IMG/VR virus record: IMGVR_UViG_3300008266_000097
Span: 1 to 46,411 of that record
Length of the DNA stretch: 46,411 nt
Direction: 5' to 3' (one strand)
DNA from: a virus
The first letter of the stretch is position 1, and every line of letters starts with the position of its first letter. The position numbers and the translations under genes were made by a program. The notes beneath the pieces were generated by a model. It was not told the DNA's origin. It did no database searches and saw only the letters and a list, made by a program, of their open reading frames with translations. This document shows, in pieces, positions 6,826-15,670 of the stretch.

Positions 6826-9183
6826 TCAATAGAACAAACCTAAAATCTGATTTAATGGTGCGAAACTTCCAGTTAATTTTAAAGTCATGCCCTTATATAC
6901 AAAAACGATTCCCTCATTGGGAACAATCTTATCAACACCACCCAATGCAGCCATTCTTTCAAGTTCTAATTGTAATTTCTTTATCTTTTTTTCATCCCCA
7001 CCTACTTTAACATCTTTAATAGTTTGGTCTAATCGTTGCTTCATATTACGAACTGCTTCATCAGGATTTGCAGTCAGTACTGAACTCATCAACGATAACA
7101 CTTCCGCACCCACGCCTAAGAATATATCTTCAAATGGTCTGATATTATCCTTTGATATTTTTTGATGATCGTTTTTATCTACACCCTGCGCCCAATTCAA
7201 TACTTTTTCAGATTTGATGTTGTTTTTATTCAATGTAAAACTTTTATCAAAAAATGCCCATCTTTTTATCAATCCCTCTCGTGTTGATTTATCCAATTTT
7301 TCAGGAGTATTTTTATCTACATAATCACCCCACCAAGCCTGATGATACTCTGCCATTCCATCACTATCTTTTAAACCAAATTTAGATTGTAAGTTTTTTA
7401 ACATCCCTGAGTATTTTGGTTGTAACTTTTCTAAATTTACATCTTTTGGTAATTGTGTAATTGGTGGTCCTTGTATCTTATACTTTTCTTGTACATCCTG
7501 GTTGATTTGTTTAATCATCCCCGCCAATATTTTTGCATCGGATTGTTCTGCTCCAACAGCTACACCCGATTCATCGTATTCAGTTGTGTTATGAAACACC
7601 AAAAGCGCCTGTCCATAAGGTATCACATTTACGGAGGTTGGATAGATAACTTCCAAATTCATAAACTTTTTACCTTGCGCGAATATCTTATCCCTTTGTG
7701 CTTTTGATAACCCCTTTATTGCCACTTCTAAGTCCCTCATAGCAAAGTTGTAAGCATCGGTTAGTCCACCCCTACCCCCAAACTTTGAAGCAACATCAGC
7801 GATTGACATTGCTTTCTCACCCATGTTAGCGAGGTGCCCTTTGTTCCTTGCTGCGATTAACCCTCTATCATCTCGCCAACTAATAGCAAGCGCTTGCCCA
7901 TCGGTCTTTTCGCGTGTCAATTCTAAATCACCTTTTAAGGCTTTTGTTATTATGTTTTTTAAATCACCAAAAGTTAAATCCAATTCCATATCAAATGGGT
8001 GATTCATGTGTCCGTATGCCCCGCCCTCTAATAAGAACTTAGAAAACTTTCTACCAATTTTTTCTAATAATCTGAATTGTCTTTCATTAATTCTTTGTAT
8101 TTTGTTATTGGTAGACCACTCAACAATTTCATGTCCTAATTTTGCGTAAGCTTCCTGTAACTCTTCATCCTTTACCCCAGTAATATCTACAGTGTTATCA
8201 AGTGGAGCATCAGGCGGTGCTGCATCTAATGGTGAGGTCGCTGTATCAGCCGTTACAAAATCTTCGGTTTCAGGAATATCTAAAAGGTCATCCATTGTGA
8301 AAACTTTTCTAGTGCTACTATATTGATAGAAATCCCCAGTACCTTTTGCGGATTTGCTGACCATTACATCTGCTTTTGGAAAATCTACTTGTATGTATCC
8401 ACCATTGACAAACCAATAATCTCTTTTTTGTGCCTGCGGCCCTAACCCCAAAACTCTTCTTTTATTAGGAACTACATACATTGCATCAGGTTCACCTGAG
8501 TCTGCTACATATCCACCACTTAATGTTGATTCTGTCAATGCTTTTATATCAAATGTCTTAAAGAAATGTTCCATCAAAGATTCTACCGCTATCAATTTCT
8601 TTGTTATCAGATTGTATATTTGTGGGTTGAATTTTGGATATGCTTTTTTAAATCCTGCTTTTCTTTTAGATTCATCTCCCACCGATAACCACTTTCTTAC
8701 ATCCGTTCCACTTATCGCATTTGGTTGTGCGGGTGATGTGTAAACATATCCATTTTCTTCATACCCAGTAGCAGGTTTGAATCCTGCTCCATTGTGAAAC
8801 TTTTTGAAATATTTACCACCCAATCTTGCAGCATCCTTTTCTCCAACCACAGTTACAAATGCGGTTGTTTTAGGTGAGAATCCACCTAATACTTCGGTTG
8901 GATTGTATGGGTTTTTTACTTGAACTACTTTATTTGCTGGGATACCAAACATTGTAGTCATTATTTTTTTCTTCTCTAAAAAGTTAAAAGGGTCTTTCGG
9001 TCCACCACTTTTGTTGGATGTTCCAATCCAAACATTATTTTCGCCAAACTTTTGAACTAAATGCGAATAAGTTGCGTAATGTCCTTTGTGGAAAGGTTGA
9101 AACCTTCCTGCGTACACAACCACTATATCTTTTATTTCTTCGGTTAATACACCTTTAATCCATTCTTTTATTAAATTTCCCAT
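6826..9183 (-). CDS. HxGH nucleotidyltransferase fused to a ligase-like nucleotidyltransferase
   Basis: A 785-residue protein with two catalytic-looking domains. Residues about 18-195 form a cytidylyltransferase/NMNAT-like domain: VVVYAGRFQPFHKGH (HKGH at 32-35) and ISGTDVRKW (157-165), the counterpart of the ISSTxxR motif. Residues about 385-785 carry the motif series of DNA/RNA ligases and capping enzymes: EKTDG with the likely AMP-accepting Lys426, AARNKG (444-449), NLEVIYP with Glu511, EGIVFVYKG (757-765) and KLTG (769-772). Between them lies a linker rich in Asp, Pro and Thr. The N-terminus (MGNLIKEWIKGVLTE then E) resembles the leader of the neighbouring proteins. Adenylyl or NAD transfer combined with nucleic-acid ligation or modification is inferred. 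The substrates are unknown. Confidence 0.75.
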   Translation of the reverse strand: MGNLIKEWIKGVLTEEIKDIVVVYAGRFQPFHKGHYATYSHLVQKFGENNVWIGTSNKSGGPKDPFNFLEKKKIMTTMFGIPANKVVQVKNPYNPTEVLGGFSPKTTAFVTVVGEKDAARLGGKYFKKFHNGAGFKPATGYEENGYVYTSPAQPNAISGTDVRKWLSVGDESKRKAGFKKAYPKFNPQIYNLITKKLIAVESLMEHFFKTFDIKALTESTLSGGYVADSGEPDAMYVVPNKRRVLGLGPQAQKRDYWFVNGGYIQVDFPKADVMVSKSAKGTGDFYQYSSTRKVFTMDDLLDIPETEDFVTADTATSPLDAAPPDAPLDNTVDITGVKDEELQEAYAKLGHEIVEWSTNNKIQRINERQFRLLEKIGRKFSKFLLEGGAYGHMNHPFDMELDLTFGDLKNIITKALKGDLELTREKTDGQALAISWRDDRGLIAARNKGHLANMGEKAMSIADVASKFGGRGGLTDAYNFAMRDLEVAIKGLSKAQRDKIFAQGKKFMNLEVIYPTSVNVIPYGQALLVFHNTTEYDESGVAVGAEQSDAKILAGMIKQINQDVQEKYKIQGPPITQLPKDVNLEKLQPKYSGMLKNLQSKFGLKDSDGMAEYHQAWWGDYVDKNTPEKLDKSTREGLIKRWAFFDKSFTLNKNNIKSEKVLNWAQGVDKNDHQKISKDNIRPFEDIFLGVGAEVLSLMSSVLTANPDEAVRNMKQRLDQTIKDVKVGGDEKKIKKLQLELERMAALGGVDKIVPNEGIVFVYKGMTLKLTGSFAPLNQILGLFY

Positions 9184-9187
9184 ATAG

Positions 9188-9195
9188 ATAAATAT
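9188..9195 (-). promoter_or_regulatory. Late-like promoter motif
   Basis: TATATATTTATC context, only 4 nt before the ATG at 9183. If it is a -10 element, the transcript would start at or inside the first codons. Confidence 0.35.
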
Positions 9196-9216
9196 ATAAT
9201 TTATTTTTGTTTACTA

Positions 9217-10944
9217 TTATGTATATGATGATGAATAGTATGGTAAAAATATTACCTTATCAACACTTACACCACCATCGCTAACCAATCTCATTTCTAA
9301 AAACCCATCAGCATCTGCTAAAACAGTGGGCATTCCAGTTCTATTAGCATTTCTTAATATCTGAACTTCACCCGATGTCCAACTACTCTTATTCTCTGCT
9401 TCTAAAAAGCTAGCTGATGGTAATGTTGTACCATTCCAACTATCTGAAAGTCTTAACCCAAACCTACCATCACCAGTATCATAAACTACATTTGTAACAT
9501 CAACTTCGGATATTGCTACCAAAAGCGAACTACTTAAACTTGTAATTTCACTGGATAATGAAGAGCTTGTCAACGTATAAGAACTACTTAATTCAGTAAT
9601 GGATGAATTTATATTATTAATTTCAGTAGATAGTGATTGACTTAGTTCGGTTATATCACCTCCACCAGAACCACTAGCCTGACTATCATATCCTTTAAAA
9701 TAATAATTGGATAATACCGATTCGTAGTTTGCAAAATCATTTTGCGAATTCAAATACTCAACCTTAATATCATTTGCTATATTTTTATTTGTAGGGGTGT
9801 ATATAAATGTGTGGGTTGATTGGGTTAGATTTGTTTTTGAATCAGAATATATATCCATTGCAGAACCTGTTATTGGTTCGTATAGTAATTTTGTTCCTAT
9901 TAACTGATATTCCGTTAGTGTACCACCCGTTGCTCTAGACCTGATATATACATTTATTTTATCAACATTACCAACAATTGGGTTTACATCCCTTATTGTG
10001 ATGTGTGCTAATGATTGTGAAAATAAAGTGGCCGAACCAGTACTAATAGTTTCCACTACAAAACTTCCAGTAGAAAATAAGGTAAATGTTTTAAATAAAG
10101 ATTCGGTTTTAGTAGTCACAGAAGATGTTAGTGGGTTGGCTACCCTAACTTTTCTACTTGTTATTAGTGATTGTAATGAAGCAGTGTAATTTACAGGTTT
10201 TAATAATCCAGCACTTACTTCTGCCGATGTAAGTTGTGGTGATAATGTTACATTTTGTAAATTAATTTTTATTTTACCACCAACCCAATTTGGATTTAGT
10301 TGGTAGTTTGGTGTTTCTAAAAACACGTTTGCCCCACCAAAATCAGATGTATAAATTATATTCTGATTTATAGTTTCACTTACTGTTTGAGCTTCATTTA
10401 AACCTTGTGTAGGTATTTCTCTGTAAAATGAAAACGATTCCGATACAAATATTGTTGGTACAGAGTTTGAATTTTTAAAAACTATTGGTGATTCTGAGCG
10501 AACTTCCCTACTTACAGAAAACCTTCTACGCCATCTAATATTTATAACATCTTTGAACTCATCGGGTATTTCTTCACCAACAGCAGTTCTTTGTGCTATA
10601 CCACAAATTATTATTTCACCAACACCATTTGGTGTATTGTATAAATCATTTCTTTGACCGTATATCCAAACTGATATGTAGCGTGATAAATCACCTGGCG
10701 AATAATCGGGTATTTCATAGTAAATTGGTTCGCTGTTTATATCTAATATTTCAATATATATTTGCGAATCAGGTTTTAATGTAAACCTATTTGGTTTTAC
10801 ACGTATTGCATTCTTACCTCTACCAAAAAATGTGGGAAATTCCTTTATACCAAAATACTCATCGGATGTTGTTGAATTATCCTCTATGTAAACTGGTATT
10901 GATTTTAGGTTTTCTTTAAATCTTTTTCTAAATTGTAACGACAT
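9217..10944 (-). CDS. Tail/fibre-like structural protein
   Basis: A 575-residue protein with virion-structural sequence character: few Cys, many Ser, Thr, Asn and short beta strands. The N-terminal 120 residues (YFGIKEFPTFFGRGKNAIRV ... IYIEILDINSEPIYYEIPDY) look like an attachment domain. Around residues 435-475 is a Ser/Leu heptad-like stretch (LSQSLSTEINNINSSITELS and onward), typical of trimeric fibre stalks. A C-terminal globular domain follows (VVYDTGDGRFGLRLSDSWNG ... LEMRLVSDGGVSVDKVIF), which could bind a receptor or a baseplate partner. The start follows AGGGGAAATGA. Not matched to a named T4 gene. Confidence 0.65.
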   Translation of the reverse strand: MSLQFRKRFKENLKSIPVYIEDNSTTSDEYFGIKEFPTFFGRGKNAIRVKPNRFTLKPDSQIYIEILDINSEPIYYEIPDYSPGDLSRYISVWIYGQRNDLYNTPNGVGEIIICGIAQRTAVGEEIPDEFKDVINIRWRRRFSVSREVRSESPIVFKNSNSVPTIFVSESFSFYREIPTQGLNEAQTVSETINQNIIYTSDFGGANVFLETPNYQLNPNWVGGKIKINLQNVTLSPQLTSAEVSAGLLKPVNYTASLQSLITSRKVRVANPLTSSVTTKTESLFKTFTLFSTGSFVVETISTGSATLFSQSLAHITIRDVNPIVGNVDKINVYIRSRATGGTLTEYQLIGTKLLYEPITGSAMDIYSDSKTNLTQSTHTFIYTPTNKNIANDIKVEYLNSQNDFANYESVLSNYYFKGYDSQASGSGGGDITELSQSLSTEINNINSSITELSSSYTLTSSSLSSEITSLSSSLLVAISEVDVTNVVYDTGDGRFGLRLSDSWNGTTLPSASFLEAENKSSWTSGEVQILRNANRTGMPTVLADADGFLEMRLVSDGGVSVDKVIFLPYYSSSYT

Positions 10945-10959
10945 TCATTTCCCCTATAT

Positions 10960-13900
10960 CTATAAGTATTTTATTGAAGAAAAAGAATTTATTTTATTTA
11001 TGTCAATTATTTGGTCTACCATATCCCTCGTTTTATCTATGTGGGATATCGTAATAATAAAATCAAATTGAGTTTTTAAATAATCAAATAGCAAATACAA
11101 AGAATTAAAATTATCAGTATCCAGTGAACCAAACCCCTCATCAATAGCGATAAAGTTTGGACGGGGTAGGTTGGATATACTAATTAATGCGGTTCTGATT
11201 GCGATTGAACTCACAAACTTTTCCATACCACTTGTCAACTCTAATGGCCAATACTTATCATCCCCATAACAAATATATGAGTTGATGTTTTTACCATCGG
11301 TATCTAATATGATTTGGAAATCCACTATAGGTTGAAGAATATTGTTAATTTCAATCTCCAACTTTGGTAATATTTCTGATATCAATCCATATGGAATACC
11401 ATCCCGCTTAACCGCTGATAAGTAGTGTTCGTATCCATTATATTTTAATTCCATTTGATTTAATTTTTTTACAGATTCATTTACAGATTCAATTGTATTT
11501 TTTTGAACACGTAACTCACCCAACAAATCTATTAAATCGGTTGTAACCCTATTTAATTCGGATTGAATTTCCAATCTTTTTTGTTTTAGTGAATTAATTT
11601 CTTCATTAAGTTTGGCGTTGAATTCAACTGATTTTTCTTGCTTTTTGGCTTTTTCAATGTTCGCAGATATTTTTTCGTATTGAGATTCGTATTGATTATA
11701 ATCGGATTTAGAATCATTTAATTCAGATAAAAGATTGTAGTATTTGCGGTTTACCTCTTGCTCTTTTTCTTTGACCTGATTTACTTTTTCTAACACCATT
11801 TTTACATCACACCCCTTTTGTGTTTGAACTTTTTCTGATAGTTCGGTTTCTAATACGGATATCTTTTTAGTTAGTGTTACTATTTTAGTTTCCAATTCCA
11901 AACTTTGTTTTGCAAATGGAGTGTTTTTATTTTTAACACAATGTTCACAATTATCATCGTATGTAAAAGAACCAATACCATCCAAATGCTTTTTGGTGTG
12001 TGATAGTTCAATTTGATACTTTGATATGGTTTGTTTTATTAATGCGATATCCCGCTCTAAAACACGCCATTCATTATCTTTTGCTTTTAATTCATCTAAA
12101 TCATACTCTTTATAGAACTCACCAATTCTTTCAAGCTTTTCCTCTAATGGTTTTACTTGGGATTGTAACTCCCTTATATTGGATGATATTGTTCCTATAG
12201 AATTCCTACAATCTTTTAATTCAGCATTTAATAACTCTAAGTCCAAACTACCATCCACCACAATTAACTTTGCAGACTTATCTTCAATTTGGTCGTGTAT
12301 ATTGTTAAGATTAGTTTCAAAATCTATTTTTTTGTTTTCCAAATCAGAAATAGAACCTGTTATAGATTGAGATGCTAATTCGGCCTTAGCCAACTTTGTT
12401 GGAAAATCTTGCCCCTTATAATCTTTCAGTAAGGTTGATAACTCTTTTATTTCTTCACTTGCTACTGAATACAATTGCTCAAACACATCCATATCCAAAA
12501 ATTGAGCAAGTAACTCTTTTCGTTCTTTTTGTGATTTATCAATAAAGCCACTATTGTTAAATTGAGTTGAGAGAGCAGTCAATATGAAATCATCATATGT
12601 TCCTACATACTGCCTAATAACTGAATTTGTATCTCTTCGTTCATCACCATTCAAACTTTCAATATCACCCATATCATTGAATGTGTAAAATTGAGTATCA
12701 ACTTTTACAGTTCCCTTTTTGGTGGATTTATTTGCGGTTCTCTCAATTACATAATCCCTGCCATTTAGTTCAAAGATAAACTTACAATAAAAATTGTTTT
12801 TAGAATAATTCATCACATCAACTGCTTTTGATGTTCGGGAGCACTTATCAAAAATACAAAAGGCAAGAGAGTCCCATAGAGAAGATTTACCACTTGCGTT
12901 GGGAGCAAATACACCATACGCCCCTTTCATATTTTGAAAGTTTATATAGTTATCTTCCCCATAAGAAAACATATTTGAGAATTGAAATTCTTTTGGAATC
13001 CAAACCGAACTCCGAATTGCATGAGGATTTACAATCTTTGAGTTTATATCAGCGTTTATACCTTTGACAACTTCTAAAGATTCTGAGTCAATACCAAACT
13101 TTTGGGTCAAATAATCTTCCAATAGTTTATTTTGAAATCCAACATCCCTTACATTGTGTAGAGTTATATGTTCTCGTTTTCCAACTTCGTTTGTAGATAA
13201 AACTTTCTGAATACTTAACTCTTCTATTTCATATTTCTTTTTTAAAGAAGATACAATTTTATTCAACTGTGATGTGGTTGTATCTTTAACCCTTAACCTT
13301 AATCTTGGCTTTGGGCAAATATAATTATTTGATACGATTTTACCATCTTCAATATCAATAGTCCCATACCCATACGCATTCTCAATATGAACGAATGTGG
13401 AGGACTTTGTTGATACATCCCATACCAATATCCCGTGCTCAGGGTAAATTGATTCTGAGTGGTTCTGTGTAATCAGGGAGCCTGGGTACTTTATAGTATC
13501 CACACCTGATACTGAATTATTGGGAACATGGATATCTCCCAAAAGAACAATATCATATCCTTTAAAAGAATCCACCGTAACTTTTTTGTTATCAATCTTA
13601 AATCCATGCTCAGTTTGTATTCCATCAACGGGTCCGTGATAAAGAGCGATTTTAAAATCCCCATCAACGCCCGAACTATTTGTAAATCCATCCGATGAAT
13701 CAAATACTGATTTGTGTGCGAATACGATGCCACCAAACTCAAAGGTTGTAGTGTTTTTGTAGTAATATAAGTTTGGGTGATTTAAAGCATCAACAATTGG
13801 TGATAACGCATCTAACCGAGAAGGATTATTGAGATTTGCATCGTGATTACCAGGAATTAAAATGGTAGGCATGATATCGGATAGACTTCTCAAAAAGTTT

Positions 13901-14100
13901 TGAGTCATATGTACCACCTCCGGCGTCATATCGGTTTTAGCGTGAACTATATCCCCAGCTAATACAATAGCAGAATCTTCAGTTACAACTGATTTTAAGT
14001 AATCATATAAACGATTAAAAACTAAAGAATACTCTTTATGTCTTTTTAAGTTTCGTATATGAACATCCGCAATATGATAAATCTTATTTAACTTTTTCAT
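10960..14100 (-). CDS. Single-chain Mre11-Rad50 (gp47-gp46) nuclease/ATPase
   Basis: A 1046-residue fusion of two proteins that are normally separate. The N-terminal 350 residues carry the Mre11/SbcD phosphoesterase motifs: IADVH (10-14), AGDIVHAK (48-55), PGNHD (83-87), LYHGP (153-157) and LLGDIH (186-191). The rest is Rad50/SbcC: a P-loop (APNASGKSS, 399-407), coiled coil from about 545, a zinc-hook CEHC (718-721), returning coiled coil, the ABC signature LTSGMEKF (955-962), Walker B FIAIDE (983-988) with a D-loop, and a switch His (ISH, 1018-1020). It should process DNA ends for recombination-dependent replication. The frame is open throughout, with no sign of an internal start. Its ATG overlaps the primase stop (ATGA), so the two are coupled. 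Confidence 0.9.
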   Translation of the reverse strand: MKKLNKIYHIADVHIRNLKRHKEYSLVFNRLYDYLKSVVTEDSAIVLAGDIVHAKTDMTPEVVHMTQNFLRSLSDIMPTILIPGNHDANLNNPSRLDALSPIVDALNHPNLYYYKNTTTFEFGGIVFAHKSVFDSSDGFTNSSGVDGDFKIALYHGPVDGIQTEHGFKIDNKKVTVDSFKGYDIVLLGDIHVPNNSVSGVDTIKYPGSLITQNHSESIYPEHGILVWDVSTKSSTFVHIENAYGYGTIDIEDGKIVSNNYICPKPRLRLRVKDTTTSQLNKIVSSLKKKYEIEELSIQKVLSTNEVGKREHITLHNVRDVGFQNKLLEDYLTQKFGIDSESLEVVKGINADINSKIVNPHAIRSSVWIPKEFQFSNMFSYGEDNYINFQNMKGAYGVFAPNASGKSSLWDSLAFCIFDKCSRTSKAVDVMNYSKNNFYCKFIFELNGRDYVIERTANKSTKKGTVKVDTQFYTFNDMGDIESLNGDERRDTNSVIRQYVGTYDDFILTALSTQFNNSGFIDKSQKERKELLAQFLDMDVFEQLYSVASEEIKELSTLLKDYKGQDFPTKLAKAELASQSITGSISDLENKKIDFETNLNNIHDQIEDKSAKLIVVDGSLDLELLNAELKDCRNSIGTISSNIRELQSQVKPLEEKLERIGEFYKEYDLDELKAKDNEWRVLERDIALIKQTISKYQIELSHTKKHLDGIGSFTYDDNCEHCVKNKNTPFAKQSLELETKIVTLTKKISVLETELSEKVQTQKGCDVKMVLEKVNQVKEKEQEVNRKYYNLLSELNDSKSDYNQYESQYEKISANIEKAKKQEKSVEFNAKLNEEINSLKQKRLEIQSELNRVTTDLIDLLGELRVQKNTIESVNESVKKLNQMELKYNGYEHYLSAVKRDGIPYGLISEILPKLEIEINNILQPIVDFQIILDTDGKNINSYICYGDDKYWPLELTSGMEKFVSSIAIRTALISISNLPRPNFIAIDEGFGSLDTDNFNSLYLLFDYLKTQFDFIITISHIDKTRDMVDQIIDINKINSFSSIKYL

Positions 14101-15041
14101 TTTCTCCTAAACATTTTATACTCCACTAAACTTAACAAGTTCAATTCGGGTGTATTGTATATTTTTGTGTTTATCTTATCGTAACCTAATTCAGATGCGT
14201 CCTCTGAATCTAACTGAACTAAATGAACTTTAATCCCCCAACCCATTAGTTTTTCGCATAGTTGGATAGAGTTATTAATAGCATCGGAATCTAAGCAAAC
14301 ATAGATACGGGATACTTTTTTATCTAAAATTTTCTTTTCTAATTTAGGTGGAATGGTTTTACCAAAAATAGGAATTGCGTTTCTACGAATTGCGATTGCG
14401 TCAAAAACACCCTCACAAATAACAATTGGTTCATTCCAATTCACATACAAATCAAACCCAATAATATCTTTGGATACTTTTGGATTTTTATGCTTTTGCG
14501 GTGTATCATAAAAAGCCCTACTAACAAAGTAATTTAACATACCATCTGAATCGTATGAGGGAATAATAATTTTATTGCTATATTCCCCTTCAACACAATA
14601 TCCAATTCCATACTTAACAATATCACCAGGTCGGATTCCTCTACCTAAAATGTAATTTAAGGCATGCGAATAAATAACGGACTTGGATGATTCCCAAAGA
14701 GGAGTAAACTCTTTTGGTAGTTGAACAAATGTTTGTTGTTGTGTTAGTTGTTCAGTCGGCTGTGTGTATTTTCTAATGTTTCTGAAAATAGAATTGTATT
14801 CATCCCATATTTGCGAAGATACATTTAGTTTTTTGAAGAGAGAACGAATCGTTTTTCCCTTTTCATCCGATATCCAACAATGCCAAGGGTTATCACCAGC
14901 AGCTGTTGTTTTTATGTTTATTTCAAGCTTTGGTTTGTAATGTTCGGCAAATGGTGAATAAAAAGCATAGTTATCCCCAGTGGTTTTTTTACTTTTACCC
15001 AAAACCCGTTCTAATAACTCAATCAATCTTTCTTCTACCAT
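14097..15041 (-). CDS. DnaG-type primase (gp61-like), zinc ribbon degenerate
   Basis: A 314-residue primase. The TOPRIM domain has the Glu motif VICEGVFDAIA (Glu210) and the DxD motif VCLDSDA (Asp251, Asp253). A DnaG-core-like segment precedes it (YILGRGIRPGDIVKYGIGYC and IIIPSYDSDGMLNYFVSRAF). The N-terminal region aligns in layout with the CHC2 zinc ribbon (FYSPFAEHYKPKLEINIK ... NPWHCWISDEKG), but most of the metal-binding Cys are absent; only Cys55 remains there. It would lay RNA primers at the fork with a helicase outside this window. Its 3' end overlaps the Mre11-Rad50 gene by 4 nt and its 5' end overlaps the Mom-like gene by 23 nt. Confidence 0.82.
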   Translation of the reverse strand: MVEERLIELLERVLGKSKKTTGDNYAFYSPFAEHYKPKLEINIKTTAAGDNPWHCWISDEKGKTIRSLFKKLNVSSQIWDEYNSIFRNIRKYTQPTEQLTQQQTFVQLPKEFTPLWESSKSVIYSHALNYILGRGIRPGDIVKYGIGYCVEGEYSNKIIIPSYDSDGMLNYFVSRAFYDTPQKHKNPKVSKDIIGFDLYVNWNEPIVICEGVFDAIAIRRNAIPIFGKTIPPKLEKKILDKKVSRIYVCLDSDAINNSIQLCEKLMGWGIKVHLVQLDSEDASELGYDKINTKIYNTPELNLLSLVEYKMFRRK

Positions 15042-15633
15042 TTCTTAAATCGTAAGTATAAATATACTTTGGTAAGTTAGTAATTATTTTTACATTCTCA
15101 TCACCCGCTTTGTATCTCCTATTTATTTCAACCCCATAAGGTCTATCCAACATAGAAAGGGTTCTAATGTGAAATGATTTACCATCCACCTCCAATGATT
15201 TTGATGGAGATGTTTCACCTAAATAATTAAAATTAGAAGCACGATAGATAACCCCCTTATGCCCCTGATTTTGGTCTGCGTAACTTATTATATATTCCCA
15301 ATCGGTATTTTTTTGTAACCACTTGATTGTTTTAGATATAAAATAGGATTCAGCGTTTTTTGGTGTATCATCTACCAAACACAACCTCCGTAACTCCAAA
15401 ACCTTATCGGGACGGGATGGGTGATATGTCTGCCCAGCAGATGGGCCTGCGGGGCGTGTGTAAATACAAACCCCAATTATTTGGGGCATACCAAAATTTC
15501 CTTCCCTAAGTAGAATAAATGCGTGTTTTGTTTGTATATTTACATAATCAGAGTAGTGCCACTTTTTCAAAAAGGCACGAATGTTCTCATTAAATGTAGT
15601 ATGTTCTACTGTGTATGTTTTTACTAAACCCAT
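15019..15633 (-). CDS. Mom-like DNA modification protein
   Basis: A 204-residue protein with a GNAT-like layout and a motif set I associate with the phage Mu Mom family: ELRRLCLVDDTPKNAESYFI (80-99), IISYADQNQGHKGVIY (115-130) and RASNFNYLGE (131-140). Mom converts adenine in DNA to a carbamoylmethyl-type derivative, which protects phage DNA from restriction. That chemistry belongs to Mu Mom; the product here may differ. I use the ATG at 15633; an in-frame TTG three codons earlier falls in the promoter. The gene sits between endonuclease I and primase, among DNA-handling genes. Weaker alternative: another GNAT-like transferase. Confidence 0.7.
   Translation of the reverse strand: MGLVKTYTVEHTTFNENIRAFLKKWHYSDYVNIQTKHAFILLREGNFGMPQIIGVCIYTRPAGPSAGQTYHPSRPDKVLELRRLCLVDDTPKNAESYFISKTIKWLQKNTDWEYIISYADQNQGHKGVIYRASNFNYLGETSPSKSLEVDGKSFHIRTLSMLDRPYGVEINRRYKAGDENVKIITNLPKYIYTYDLRNGRRKID
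15058..15065 (-). promoter_or_regulatory. Late-like promoter motif
   Basis: GTATATTTATAC context, 16 nt before the primase ATG and inside the 3' end of the Mom-like gene. Confidence 0.35.
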
Positions 15634-15638
15634 TCTAC

Positions 15639-15670
15639 ACAATATACAACAGAAAAGTTAATTATCCAAA
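15639..15670 (-). promoter_or_regulatory. Bacteroidota-type promoter for the Mom-like gene
   Basis: TTTG (15667-15670), 20 nt spacer, TATATTGT (15639-15646). Only 5 nt separate the -7 box from the ATG at 15633, so the message may be leaderless. The promoter overlaps the end of the endonuclease I gene. Confidence 0.6.

Noticed and set aside
13491-13742. Second minus-strand gene within the Mre11 part
   Set aside because: It is an out-of-frame reading inside conserved phosphoesterase motifs and has no independent support.
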